From Planctomycetia bacterium (GTDB lineage: Bacteria; Planctomycetota; Planctomycetia; Pirellulales; PNKZ01), in contig JAIOPP010000075.1 of the NCBI GenBank assembly GCA_021413845.1, forward strand, positions 62,001-126,000: DNA of 64,000 bases, in the 5' to 3' direction. Below are positions 1-9,075 of this stretch, piece by piece. The notes beneath the pieces were generated by a model that saw only the letters and a program-made list of their open reading frames with translations, searched no databases and was not told the DNA's origin. The stretch's first letter is position 1. Every line of letters starts with the position of its first letter. Made by a program: the position numbers and the translations under genes.

Positions 1-657
1 CAGAAACACGGTGACGATGGCGCAAGCCAACAACACGGCGCGGTTCTCGTTCACCTTCCGCTGGGTCGAGCTGTTCTCGATGCTGATCTTCGCGACGGCC
101 AGCAGGTCGCCGTCGAAGAGTTCGCGTGTCGGGTCGAGTGCGCGATGACAGCCGACGCAACTCTGCGCGGCATACACCGCTTGAAAGTATTCGTATCGCC
201 GGCCCCCGTCGACGAAGCGCTGTTCCTTAATGACCTTCTTTTCATCGTCGGGCAGAGCTGTATTCGCCTTGGTCGCGTCGATCGTGAGTCCTTGAACCGC
301 TTGGCGAAGGAACGCTCGCTCGAATTCGTCGACCTGTTGATCCCCCTTCGCCACCTTGTCGGGCCGAATGAAACTCTGGTCGAACTTGTTCACTTGCCAA
401 GTCTTGCTCAGGTCGCGGATGACCGGCTTGAAGTCTTCATTCGCTTCCATCTTCTCCCAGTGAACGAGAGCCAAGATCGTGTCGACGAGCAGCCGGCCCC
501 GGGTCGGATTCTCTTGATAAACGAGATCTTCCGTGCGTCGGCCGTAGACGAAGAAGCTCGCCGCGATGAGCACGAGCAAGCTGGCGCCGAACAAGAAGCG
601 GCACTTCCGCTCCAAGCTCGTTTCGCCGAGAACCCGTTTGAAGGAGCGATAACTCAT
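1..657 (-). CDS. Membrane sensor with c-type heme motif (DUF3365-like), C-terminus cut by window edge
   Basis: The frame is open from the ATG at 657 to the window edge (219 residues), so the C-terminus is missing. Residues about 21-39 form a membrane helix, followed by an extracytoplasmic domain of about 150 residues holding a CVGCH motif at residues 167-171, the CxxCH signature for covalent heme. A second membrane helix begins at the edge. This layout fits the DUF3365/Tll0287-like heme sensor module, which usually precedes HAMP plus histidine kinase or cyclase domains; that output domain lies outside the window, so the type of signalling is unknown. The nearest neighbour, priA, is on the same strand about 130 bases upstream and functionally unrelated. 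Confidence 0.75.
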   Translation of the reverse strand, partial: MSYRSFKRVLGETSLERKCRFLFGASLLVLIAASFFVYGRRTEDLVYQENPTRGRLLVDTILALVHWEKMEANEDFKPVIRDLSKTWQVNKFDQSFIRPDKVAKGDQQVDEFERAFLRQAVQGLTIDATKANTALPDDEKKVIKEQRFVDGGRRYEYFQAVYAAQSCVGCHRALDPTRELFDGDLLAVAKISIENSSTQRKVNENRAVLLACAIVTVFL

Positions 658-784
658 GGCGGCATTCTAAATACTGCGCGGGGAATACGGAATGCTGAAT
701 GCCCGTCGGGAACCACGGTCTGCGAAGCTCAGGCGACCGCGAAATCCGCCGTTTCCGAGCCGCCGGCGGTAGCGGAATCGCCGG

Positions 785-3085
785 TTAGAGCATGTCCAAC
801 GGGTCGACGTCGACGATCCATTGCACATCGTCGGGCGGGGCGAGTTTCGGCAACACCCGCTTGATCGCGGCGTGCAGGGCTGGGCCGTCTTCGGATTGAA
901 CCTGGAGATGAAATCGATGCAGCCCGCGCAACCGGGCGATCGGAGCGGGGGCCGGACCGAGCAGACGAGCCCCGATTCGGTCGGTCTCGAACGCCTCTTG
1001 CAGCAGCTTGGCGAAATGCAGAGCGAACTCCTTCGCCACAGGTTCTCGCGGCCCGCGCACCACCATGCGCACCATGCTCGTAAACGGCGGGTAGGACCAC
1101 GCTTTTCGGTTCGCTAATTCCTCTTCGGCGAACAGCCGGTAGTCGTGTCGTGCCGCGGCGCGAATCGCCGGATGATCGGGACTCAGAGTTTGCACCAGCA
1201 CCCGACCGCCGCGCTCGCCGCGCCCCGTCCGCCCGGCAACTTGCACCAACAGATGGAACGTCCGTTCCGCGGCGCGAAAGTCGGGCAGGTGCAACGCCGT
1301 GTCAGAATTGACGACGCCGACCAACGTGACGTTCGGGAAGTCGAGACCTTTGGCGATCATCTGCGTGCCGACCAAGATCTGCGCCTCGCCGTCGCGAAAC
1401 CGGCCGAGCGCCTTCTCATGGCTCCCGGGCTTCTGCATGCTGTCGGTATCCATCCGTAGACATTGGTAGTCGGCGAATCGCGAGCGGACTTCCGCTTCCA
1501 ACTTCTCCGTGCCGTAACCGCCGAAGCGAATCTCGGGGCTATGGCAACTCGGGCAGTTGCGCGGCGTCGGGATTTCGTAATCGCAATAATGACACAAGGC
1601 CTGATCGAGTCGGCGATGATGCGTCAGCGAGATGTCGCAATTCGGGCACTTGAGCGGCTCGCCGCACGTCGGGCATTGGATGTGCGTGGAGTAGCCGCGG
1701 CGATTAAGCAGCAGGATCACTTGGCCGTCGTCGCGCAATGCCTGATCCATTGCGCTGCGCAACGGTCGGCTGATCGCCCCGCGGTAGCCGTGCTCTTGCG
1801 ATTCGTGGCGCAGGTCGACCGTCAACACGTCGGGCAACGGCCGGTTGTAGACACGGCGCGGCATCTCGACGAGTTGGAACTCCCCAAGCTTGGCCCGATA
1901 GTAAGTCTCGAGCGACGGCGTCGCCGAGCCGAGCACGAGCGGTACGTTCTCCGACTTCGCCCGAAACAGCGCCACATCGCGGGCATGATAACGCGGAGCG
2001 GTCTCTTGCTTGAAGGTCGATTCATGTTCTTCGTCGAGCACGATCAGCCCGAGATGGGGAGTCGGCGCGAAGACGGCACTTCTTGCTCCGACGACCACCG
2101 ACACTTCTCCGCGTGAGATGCGCTGCCAATGGGCATGCCGTTCCGCGTTCGTCAGATGGCTGTGCAGCACGGCAACGTTGCCGAAGCGGGCACGAAAACG
2201 CTCGCGGACTTGCGGCGTCAGGCTGATCTCGGGCACTAGCACGATCGCTTGTCGCCCGTAAGAGACGACCTCTTGAATCGCGCGGATATAAACTTCCGTC
2301 TTGCCGCTGCCGGTGATGCCGTGCAGTAGGATCGTCTCATGTTTCGAGGCGCGGAGCGGCGCGAGGATCGAGTCGAGCGCAAGTTGTTGGTCGTCGTTCA
2401 ACTCGTGATTTGCTTCTTGCTCAGCAACGGCTTCGCTGACATCAGTCGTGCTCAAGCGAACCGCTTGCGATCGGATCAGGCCGCGACGCCGGAGCGCCGT
2501 GATCGGGCCCGCCGTGCAATGCGCCGCGCGGAGCAATTGCTGCAGCGTTAGCGGTTCCGTCGTCGCTTCGAGAATCTCCATGATCTGCAACTGTTTCTTC
2601 GGCAACTTCCAATCGGCGAGCTTGCCTCGCTGCTCCGGCGGAAACGAAAGCATCGTCGTAAGACGTGTCCCCGCGGCATCGCGAACGCCGGCCGGCACGA
2701 CCGATTCGAGTACTTGTCCCCAATCGCAAATATAGTATTCGCTCATCCAACGGGTGAGTTGCATCATCGTCGGTCGCAGCAGCGGCACGTCGTCGACAAG
2801 CTCGGCGATCTCTTTCAATCGCCGCGTGCCGATCGGTTTCGTTTCGACACGCACGCAGTAGCCTTGCGCCTGACGATCGCCTCGCCCGAACGGAACGCTT
2901 ACGCGGCAGCCCGCCTGAAGCGTCGCCAGGAGAGCGTCGGGCACGATGTAATCGAATTCTTGCGCCGGCCCGGTCGGGAAAACGATCGTCGCGATGGTGC
3001 GCAGCTCGATGTCGTCGGCCTCCCACGGAGCTTCGTCGAAGAGGCTCTGTTGGCTGCGCTGCGGGTTGCGATCGGACGAGGTCAT
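785..3085 (-). CDS. priA: Primosomal protein N' (replication restart helicase PriA)
   Basis: PriA is a 3'-to-5' DNA helicase that reloads the replisome at stalled forks. The protein has the N-terminal DNA-binding domain, a Walker A motif (GITGSGKTEVY), a DEEH Walker B box, and the PriA-specific zinc insert with four CxxC pairs (CPTC, CPNC, CHYC, CPSC) between the two helicase lobes. The C-terminal domain is complete. With the ATG at 3085 it is 766 residues, near the usual 730-800. The frame extends upstream to 3373, but that would overlap the divergent nadD; ATG 3169, with a distant GGAGG, is the main alternative start. Confidence 0.93.
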   Translation of the reverse strand: MTSSDRNPQRSQQSLFDEAPWEADDIELRTIATIVFPTGPAQEFDYIVPDALLATLQAGCRVSVPFGRGDRQAQGYCVRVETKPIGTRRLKEIAELVDDVPLLRPTMMQLTRWMSEYYICDWGQVLESVVPAGVRDAAGTRLTTMLSFPPEQRGKLADWKLPKKQLQIMEILEATTEPLTLQQLLRAAHCTAGPITALRRRGLIRSQAVRLSTTDVSEAVAEQEANHELNDDQQLALDSILAPLRASKHETILLHGITGSGKTEVYIRAIQEVVSYGRQAIVLVPEISLTPQVRERFRARFGNVAVLHSHLTNAERHAHWQRISRGEVSVVVGARSAVFAPTPHLGLIVLDEEHESTFKQETAPRYHARDVALFRAKSENVPLVLGSATPSLETYYRAKLGEFQLVEMPRRVYNRPLPDVLTVDLRHESQEHGYRGAISRPLRSAMDQALRDDGQVILLLNRRGYSTHIQCPTCGEPLKCPNCDISLTHHRRLDQALCHYCDYEIPTPRNCPSCHSPEIRFGGYGTEKLEAEVRSRFADYQCLRMDTDSMQKPGSHEKALGRFRDGEAQILVGTQMIAKGLDFPNVTLVGVVNSDTALHLPDFRAAERTFHLLVQVAGRTGRGERGGRVLVQTLSPDHPAIRAAARHDYRLFAEEELANRKAWSYPPFTSMVRMVVRGPREPVAKEFALHFAKLLQEAFETDRIGARLLGPAPAPIARLRGLHRFHLQVQSEDGPALHAAIKRVLPKLAPPDDVQWIVDVDPLDML

Positions 3086-3232
3086 GCGGACGGCGACGGG
3101 GTTCGGTTCTTGCCCGGCGAGGGGCGCGGCGATTACGATTGAGGCTGTTCGACTTTTCTTCTCTCTCATTATCTCGCAAGCCGCCTCCAGCGGAAGGCTC
3201 GCGACCGTAACGCTTGTAAACGGCGGCGATCC

Positions 3233-3862
3233 ATGCGAATCGGCATCTTCGGCGGGACTTTCGATCCGATCCATTACGGACATTTGCTGCTGGCGGAATC
3301 GTGTCGCGAACAATGCCGGCTCGACGAAGTCTGGTTCGTGCCGGCCGCGATTCCTCCGCATAAGCGCGAGCAATACCTAAGCTCGCCGGCGGCCCGTCTG
3401 CAGATGCTGCACCTCGCGATCGACGGCAACGAAGCGTTTCGCGTGAGCGAGATCGAGCTGCAACGCGACGGCATCAGCTATACCGTCGACACGCTCGCGG
3501 AAATCAAACGGCAACGGCCCGACGCGGAATTGTTTTTATGCGTCGGAGCCGACACGTTGCACGACTTGCCGACCTGGCGCGAGCCCGAGCGTGTGTGCGC
3601 GCTGGCCGTGCCGATTGCGGTCTGTAGGCCCGGCTCGGGCGAGCCGAACTACGAAGCGATCGCAACACTTGTCTCGCCCGAACGCTTGGCGCTGATTCGA
3701 GCGCACCGAGTCGACATGCCGCCGATCGGAATCAGCAGCCGCGATTTAAGAAGCCGGGCTGCCGAAGGACGAAGCCTGCGATATCAAACGCCGCGAGCCG
3801 TCGAGAAGTATAGCGAGACGCACGGACTTTATCGACACGATACGCGACAAACCTCCCCGTAG
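3233..3862 (+). CDS. nadD: Nicotinate-nucleotide adenylyltransferase
   Basis: NadD transfers AMP from ATP to nicotinate mononucleotide, making deamido-NAD in NAD biosynthesis. The N-terminus carries the nucleotidyltransferase signature GGTFDPIHYGH (residues 7-17), and the C-terminal region has the ISSRDLRSR motif corresponding to the second ATP-binding ISSTxIR site. The 209-residue length is normal. It is divergent from priA, with roughly 150 bases between starts that must hold both promoters. The ATG at 3233 gives the standard MRIGIFGG start. Confidence 0.95.
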   Translation: MRIGIFGGTFDPIHYGHLLLAESCREQCRLDEVWFVPAAIPPHKREQYLSSPAARLQMLHLAIDGNEAFRVSEIELQRDGISYTVDTLAEIKRQRPDAELFLCVGADTLHDLPTWREPERVCALAVPIAVCRPGSGEPNYEAIATLVSPERLALIRAHRVDMPPIGISSRDLRSRAAEGRSLRYQTPRAVEKYSETHGLYRHDTRQTSP

Positions 3863-3905
3863 GTGTAGAATCATTCGCGGGGTGTTCTTCGTTTGGAATT
3901 AAGGT

Positions 3906-4256
3906 ATGCGCCTACCGACCGTTCAAGCTGTCGAACGAAGAATGAACGCCGTCGGCAATGCTCTTCGTTACGGCTTAAGGTTCGTAACTCCCGTGGCGAT
4001 CGTCTTCCTTTGCTTGACGCTCTTGCTGAAACGATACCGATTCGCTTACGACCATGAGTATCGCGGATCGCCGTTTCCCTATCTCGCTGCGATGGAGTTT
4101 ACCGGCTGGCTCACCACGCTGGGGTTGGCGATGTGTCTCGTCGCGGCGCTATGCACCGTCGATGAGAATCTTCGTCGTCGCCGACCCATTCGGTGGCATC
4201 TTCTGGTGATCGGAATCGTCTTCATGAGCCTGATGTCGATATCAACGATCGACTGA
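3906..4256 (+). CDS. Small membrane protein of unknown function
   Basis: This 116-residue protein has three predicted membrane helices (about residues 20-42, 56-82 and 93-114) separated by short charged loops, and no recognised domain. The start ATG at 3906 is weakly supported (GGAATTAAGG just upstream). It lies 43 bases downstream of nadD on the same strand and may share its transcript, but nothing ties it to NAD metabolism. I do not recognise the family. Confidence 0.6.
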   Translation: MRLPTVQAVERRMNAVGNALRYGLRFVTPVAIVFLCLTLLLKRYRFAYDHEYRGSPFPYLAAMEFTGWLTTLGLAMCLVAALCTVDENLRRRRPIRWHLLVIGIVFMSLMSISTID

Positions 4257-4268
4257 ATTTAGAGCGAC

Positions 4269-4529
4269 TTAAGCCGCGCGGCGTGCATACACCAGCCGGT
4301 TCAGCTCCGGTGCTAGCTGCAAGGTTGCGAGCTTCGGGTCGGCGCGTAGCAGTTCCAGCACTTGGTGCAGTTGCTCGAGTGGGGCTTGCGAGATGTCGAG
4401 GAAGAGCCAGCGGCGGCCGTTGAATTCGCAGAGGCCTCCCTTGCCGCCGTCGAGATGCTCGGCCCGAACGCGGTAGCCGAGCCGCTTGATCGCGGCCAGC
4501 GCTGCTTCCAGCAGTTCGACGGTATGCAT
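4269..4529 (-). CDS. Small conserved-looking hypothetical protein
   Basis: This 86-residue soluble protein is read from the ATG at 4529, which has a GGAG about ten bases upstream; the frame is open to 4553 but without a better site. It begins with an amphipathic helix (TVELLEAALAAIKRLGY) and then has a GGGLCEFNG-like turn region followed by LFLDIS, suggesting a small alpha/beta fold. No catalytic motif is visible and no function can be assigned. It converges with the small membrane gene ending at 4256, only 12 bases away. Confidence 0.55.
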   Translation of the reverse strand: MHTVELLEAALAAIKRLGYRVRAEHLDGGKGGLCEFNGRRWLFLDISQAPLEQLHQVLELLRADPKLATLQLAPELNRLVYARRAA

Positions 4530-4802
4530 CTTCCAGTGTCTCCAGATTCGCAATTCGAAAAGCGACGCAGACCTAGGTCGACTTCTCGGCGAGGGGGAGG
4601 CGAATGATAACGATCTCCGTTTCAGTCCGGAAGGCCGACGTGTCGATACGTCGTATGCATAGAGCTACGGAGAGTTTGCGTTGTGAGGCGACGTCGATCG
4701 GGCAGATGGCGAAGGCTCGCTCGAAAGTTGCAATTCGCGGTTCGGCGTGGGCGGCGTTGAATTATCGGATTCGGGTGTTTGGTAAAGGCAGGGGCTTCAC
4801 GT

Positions 4803-5639
4803 ATGGCGACAGGCGGCAGCGACGAGCAGCGTTGTGCGGAGCAGTTGGCGATCCTCAAAGATCGGCTGGCTCAGGCCCAAAAACTGACGGCGCTCGGGGA
4901 ACTCATGAGCACGACGACTCATGAATTCAACAACGTCTTGATGACCATCATCAACTACGCCAAGCTCGGCATGCGTCATCAAGACGCGGCAACCGCGGCG
5001 AAATCGTTCGACAAGATTCTCACCGCCGCGAACCGCGCGGCTCGAATTACGAACGGCATTCTCGGCTTCGCCCGCAATCGGACCTCGGCCTTCGAAGCAA
5101 CCGACATGATCAAAGTGATCGACGACACGCTCCTGCTGCTCGAGCGCGAGATGGTGAAGTATCGAGTCAAAGTCGATCGTCGCATCCTTCCCGCTCCGCC
5201 GGCGTTGGCGAATACGAACCATATCCAGCAAGTGCTGCTGAATATCTTGATCAACGCCCGCCAAGCGATGCCGCAGGGGGGGCAACTCGTCGTTCAACTC
5301 AGTCATGACGAAGCGAACGATACCGTCGATCTCTTGGTGCGCGACAACGGCGCCGGAATGCCGCCGGAAACGTTGCGGCGCATCTTCGAACCGTTCTATA
5401 CGACGAAGTCGGGTCCTGATGAAAGCGGCAAAGGGGGGACAGGGCTCGGCTTGGCAACCTGCCGCGACATCATCGAAGCGCACCACGGCAAGATTCGGGT
5501 CGAAAGCACGGTCGGTAAGGGAACGGCTTTCACGATCAAGCTTCCGGCGTATCACCAAGCAACACTCGCGCCGCTGCCGATCGGTTCCGGTGCCGCACTT
5601 CCGGCGATCGATATGACCGCGACCGAGCCCTTGGTGTAA
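4803..5639 (+). CDS. Soluble sensor histidine kinase (NtrB/HWE-like transmitter without sensor domain)
   Basis: The 278-residue protein is almost only a transmitter module. The H-box STTTHEFNN places the phosphorylated His at residue 40. It is followed by the HATPase domain with N-box NILINARQA, G1 box DNGAGMPPE, F box IFEPFYTTK and G2 box GGTGLGLAT. There is no membrane helix or PAS/HAMP domain, only a short coiled helix (EQLAILKDRLAQAQKL) before the H-box, so it probably takes its signal from a partner. No response regulator is adjacent, so it is an orphan kinase. ATG 4803 is preferred over the upstream TTG at 4779 because GGCAGGGG lies just upstream. Confidence 0.85.
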   Translation: MATGGSDEQRCAEQLAILKDRLAQAQKLTALGELMSTTTHEFNNVLMTIINYAKLGMRHQDAATAAKSFDKILTAANRAARITNGILGFARNRTSAFEATDMIKVIDDTLLLLEREMVKYRVKVDRRILPAPPALANTNHIQQVLLNILINARQAMPQGGQLVVQLSHDEANDTVDLLVRDNGAGMPPETLRRIFEPFYTTKSGPDESGKGGTGLGLATCRDIIEAHHGKIRVESTVGKGTAFTIKLPAYHQATLAPLPIGSGAALPAIDMTATEPLV

Positions 5640-5648
5640 CCCGGCTGG

Positions 5649-6398
5649 TTACTGCAACTGTGTTCCCGGCGGCAATGTTTCGCTAGGGAGTATTGCCGGG
5701 CTCGCAGCGCCCGGCGGGATCGTTTCGGCAGGACCGATATTCGATTCGAACTCCATCCCCTCCGGCACCATGATCGGCCCAGGGCCGCCGCCCGGATAAG
5801 GACCGAAGCCCCCGGGAGGCCCGAGGCGGTCCATGATTTCATGGAGGATCTTCTGCTCCATCGCCCGATCGCGCCCGAGCGGAATCCAACCGATCGTCGT
5901 CGGTTGCACGCCGACCGGATCTTCGACTCGAATGAACGAGGAGTCGGTACGAAAGGTTGCGGAACCGGCGGTGCTTTGGTCCGGCCGAGCCAAGTCTTCC
6001 AATTCTTTGTACACGACCACTTCGATCTGAAACACATCCGGCGCCGGAATCACTTGCACCATGGCCCGACGTCGCAAAGTTTGCAGCGTGCCGTGAAGTC
6101 GTTCGTAGCTGTCGGCCGCATCGCCGCGCCACGGTTCGAAATAAGTGGCGCCGGTCTTGGGAGCGGTGTCGATGCGCCCGACTGTAAGAATGGTCCCCGC
6201 CTCGCGCACGCGTTGTTCGGTTTGAATGTCGAAGTAGTTGTCGACGACATCGACGATCTGGTCCCAGACGAGATCGCAGCGCGTGGCCGGGATCGCGATC
6301 GGGTTGCTCAAGATCGGGCGCTCTTGTTTATGCAGAGCCGCGCAGCCGCCGACGCTTACAAGCGCTCCGACAACGGTGATCGACAGAAGTAGCCGCAT
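5649..6398 (-). CDS. Putative lipoprotein, unknown function
   Basis: From the ATG at 6398 the 249-residue protein has a lipoprotein signal (hydrophobic LLLSITVVGALVSV followed by the lipobox-type GGC, Cys near residue 18), so the mature protein is probably membrane-anchored. The body (residues 35-180) is a mixed alpha/beta domain, and the last 60 residues are rich in Gly and Pro. It converges with the histidine kinase gene, 9 bases apart. The longer open frame to 6500 has no signal peptide at its N-terminus and was not used. No known family was recognised with certainty. Confidence 0.65.
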   Translation of the reverse strand: MRLLLSITVVGALVSVGGCAALHKQERPILSNPIAIPATRCDLVWDQIVDVVDNYFDIQTEQRVREAGTILTVGRIDTAPKTGATYFEPWRGDAADSYERLHGTLQTLRRRAMVQVIPAPDVFQIEVVVYKELEDLARPDQSTAGSATFRTDSSFIRVEDPVGVQPTTIGWIPLGRDRAMEQKILHEIMDRLGPPGGFGPYPGGGPGPIMVPEGMEFESNIGPAETIPPGAASPAILPSETLPPGTQLQ

Positions 6399-6630
6399 GA
6401 AGTGGATTCCGGCAGCGGAAAGGGGGCGGCAGTGTGACGTCGCTCCGCTCGGGCGGCAAGACCAATCGCCAATCCCACCCCCGACTTGCGACGAAAGCAT
6501 CGCTCGCGAGAAAATGACCTCGCAGAGGCCTCGAAGCTCGTTCGGATGTAGGCTGGGAACTTTCTTCGTAGTGCCGGCGTCGAAGACTCAACGGCAAATC
6601 ACTTCTCGGGGCTTTTGCGGGAGAACGATC

Positions 6631-8937
6631 ATGTGCATTCGACTTATTCGGCGTGGCGGAAGGTTTCTCGGCGCAATGCTAGCGATGACGGCTTTGACGT
6701 TCGGAATTGCCTCGTTCGACGCTGCGCCCGCCCAATCGCAAGGTTTGCTCGTCAACACTTCGCCCGATTCCCAGTCGCGGCTTCCCCGCAACGAAGCGAT
6801 CGCATCGCGACGGCCGAGCTCCTCGATGCCCGTCGATCAGTACAAGATCAAAGAGCTCGAAGTCAACGTGAAGCTGCAAGACCAAGCCGCGACGGTGCAG
6901 GTAACGCAGTCGTTCGTGAATACCGGCAGCCGGACGATGGAAGTGGCGTTCGTGTTTCCGTTGCCGCACGATGCCGCCATCGATCGCCTGACCCTCTTGG
7001 TCGACGGCAAGGAAATGCCGGGCAAACTGTTCGACAAAGAAGAGGCGCGTCGCCGGTATGAAGAAATCGTGCGGAAGAACCAAGACCCGGCACTGCTCGA
7101 ATGGCTCGGCGGCGGGATGTTTCAGACGAGCGTGTTTCCCGTCCCGGCCGGTGCCGAGCGGAAGGTGATGATTCGCTATACGCAACTCTGCCGGCAAGAG
7201 CAGGGAGTCACCAACTTCTTGTTTCCTCTTTCGACCGCGAAATACTCGACGCATCCCGTGGAGAAAGTCTCCGTAAACATGACGATCGAAAGCGGCGAAG
7301 AGATTAAAAGCGTCTACAGCCCGACGCATACGTTGGATCTCAAGCGAGAAAAACATCGGGCCAAGATCTCGTATACGGCGAAGAACGAAGTTCCCTCGTC
7401 CGACTTTCGGCTCATGTTCGACGTCGGCCGGGGCAAGGTTTCGGCGCGTGTGTTGAGCTATCGCCCGAACACGAAGGACGACGGCTTCTTCTTGCTGCTT
7501 GCCAACCCGCAAATCGAAGACGCCGACACCGAACGGGCTGCGAAAACCGTGGTGTTCGTCGTCGATCGCTCGGGAAGCATGAGTGGCGAGAAAATCAATC
7601 AGGCCAAGAACGCCTTGAAATTCGTACTCAGTCGCCTGCGCAAAGGAGATCTGTTCAACATCATCGCCTACGACGACCAAGTGGAATCGTTTCGACCGGA
7701 ACTGCAAAAGTTCAACGAAGAAAACCACTCGAAGGCGCTCGGCTTCGTTGAATCGATCTATTCCGGCGGAAGCACCAACATCGACGGCGCGCTGACCCTC
7801 GCGCTCAAGCAATTGAAAGATTCCGACCGACCGAACTACATGCTGTTTCTTACCGACGGCCTTCCTACGGCCGGCGAAACGAACGAGTCGAAGATCGTCG
7901 CCAATGCTCAATTGCACAATGAAGTTCGGGCCCGGATCATCGCGTTCGGCGTCGGTTATGACGTAAACAGCCGCATGCTCGACAAGCTCGTGCGCGCCAA
8001 CTTCGGGCAGAGCGAGTACGTGCGCCCCAACCAGGATATCGAAGAACAGGTCGCACGCTTGTTCGGCAAGATGGAATCGCCGGTGCTGACCGATGTGAAA
8101 TTCAACTTCATGCGCGATACGGACTCGGACGAAGCGGTCGTGAACCGGACTTATCCTCGCCAAGCGTTCGATTTATTCGCGGGTGAGCAGCTCGTGATCG
8201 TGGGTCGGTATCGCAAGTCGGGCGAGGCAAAGGTGCGCGTCGAAGGTAAAGTCGGCAAGGAAGCGGAGAAATTTTCGTTTCCTGCCGAACTCGCTGCGGC
8301 AGGGAGCGATAGTTCCATGTCTTTCATCGAGAAGCTGTGGGCCACACGGCGCATCGGTGAAATCATCGACGAGTTGGACCTCAAGGGTAAGAACGAAGAA
8401 CTGGTGAAGGAACTCGTGCAACTTTCGACAAGACACGGAATTCTCACTCCCTACACGTCGTTCCTGGCCGATGAGACCACGAATCTTCAAGCAGTTACCC
8501 AGAACGCCACCACGGCCGATCGGCAGTTAAGAGTTCTCGAGAGCAACGCCTCGGGCGAGAGCGGCGTCGCCCAGCGGGCCGCTAAGAGCGCGTTCCAATA
8601 CGCTCCCACCCCCGGCGCGGCAGCGGCACCATCCGCCTCCGGCATCGCCGGTGGAGTCGTCTATCGCGATGCCGCGAAAGATGTGGCGGTCGAAGTGAAA
8701 TCGGTCCGGAGCATCGGCGATAAGGCGTTCTACCAGCGCGGTGCTCAATGGGTCGATTCGACCGTGACGGACGAGCAAAAAAAGAACGCACGACGCTGCG
8801 AGCAATTCAGCCGCGAGTATTTCGACCTCGCCGCCAAGTACGGCACGAAGCTCTCGCAGTATCTCGTCTACGATGAACCGATGCTCGTCAATCTCGACGG
8901 CGAGACGTACCTGATCGAGCCGGCTATGGCAAAGTAG
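6631..8937 (+). CDS. VIT and VWA domain surface protein
   Basis: The 768-residue protein has an N-terminal signal peptide (hydrophobic AMLAMTALTFGIASF, Ala-rich cleavage zone near residue 38). A VIT domain (residues about 70-190) follows, then a von Willebrand A domain with an intact MIDAS: DRSGSMSG, GGSTNIDG and LTDGLPT. The C-terminal half contains a helical segment (RRIGEIIDELD) typical of inter-alpha-trypsin-inhibitor-like bacterial proteins. VIT/VWA proteins are exported and bind metal-dependent protein ligands; the ligand here is unknown. ATG 6631 is preceded by GGGAG. The open frame starts at 6238, but the part before 6631 lacks coding character and is opposite the lipoprotein gene. 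Transcription should end at the hairpin at 8998-9042. Confidence 0.88.
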   Translation: MCIRLIRRGGRFLGAMLAMTALTFGIASFDAAPAQSQGLLVNTSPDSQSRLPRNEAIASRRPSSSMPVDQYKIKELEVNVKLQDQAATVQVTQSFVNTGSRTMEVAFVFPLPHDAAIDRLTLLVDGKEMPGKLFDKEEARRRYEEIVRKNQDPALLEWLGGGMFQTSVFPVPAGAERKVMIRYTQLCRQEQGVTNFLFPLSTAKYSTHPVEKVSVNMTIESGEEIKSVYSPTHTLDLKREKHRAKISYTAKNEVPSSDFRLMFDVGRGKVSARVLSYRPNTKDDGFFLLLANPQIEDADTERAAKTVVFVVDRSGSMSGEKINQAKNALKFVLSRLRKGDLFNIIAYDDQVESFRPELQKFNEENHSKALGFVESIYSGGSTNIDGALTLALKQLKDSDRPNYMLFLTDGLPTAGETNESKIVANAQLHNEVRARIIAFGVGYDVNSRMLDKLVRANFGQSEYVRPNQDIEEQVARLFGKMESPVLTDVKFNFMRDTDSDEAVVNRTYPRQAFDLFAGEQLVIVGRYRKSGEAKVRVEGKVGKEAEKFSFPAELAAAGSDSSMSFIEKLWATRRIGEIIDELDLKGKNEELVKELVQLSTRHGILTPYTSFLADETTNLQAVTQNATTADRQLRVLESNASGESGVAQRAAKSAFQYAPTPGAAAAPSASGIAGGVVYRDAAKDVAVEVKSVRSIGDKAFYQRGAQWVDSTVTDEQKKNARRCEQFSREYFDLAAKYGTKLSQYLVYDEPMLVNLDGETYLIEPAMAK

Positions 8938-8997
8938 CTGCGAAGTAGCAGTAGTCCGTAGTAAGCATTCTCGCGCACCGGTCTCCGGTGGCGCAAT

Positions 8998-9042
8998 AAA
9001 AGACGCGAGCCGTCGACTTTGAGTTCGACGGCTCGCGCTTTT
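8998..9042. terminator. Strong bidirectional intrinsic terminator
   Basis: A near-perfect hairpin has arms at 8998-9016 and 9025-9042 (18 pairs with one bulged A at 9003) and an 8-base loop. The outer stem is AAAA on one side and TTTT on the other, so each strand ends in a U-tract, and more T follows at 9046-9048. It lies between the convergent VIT/VWA gene and the unknown gene at 9076-9771 and would serve both. Confidence 0.85.
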
Positions 9043-9075
9043 CCCTTTCTCGCACTGTCGACCGTCCACGGTCGC

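Noticed and set aside
145-864. 239-residue plus-strand open frame
   Set aside because: It is opposite the heme sensor and priA, which have clear family motifs, and its translation has no domain.
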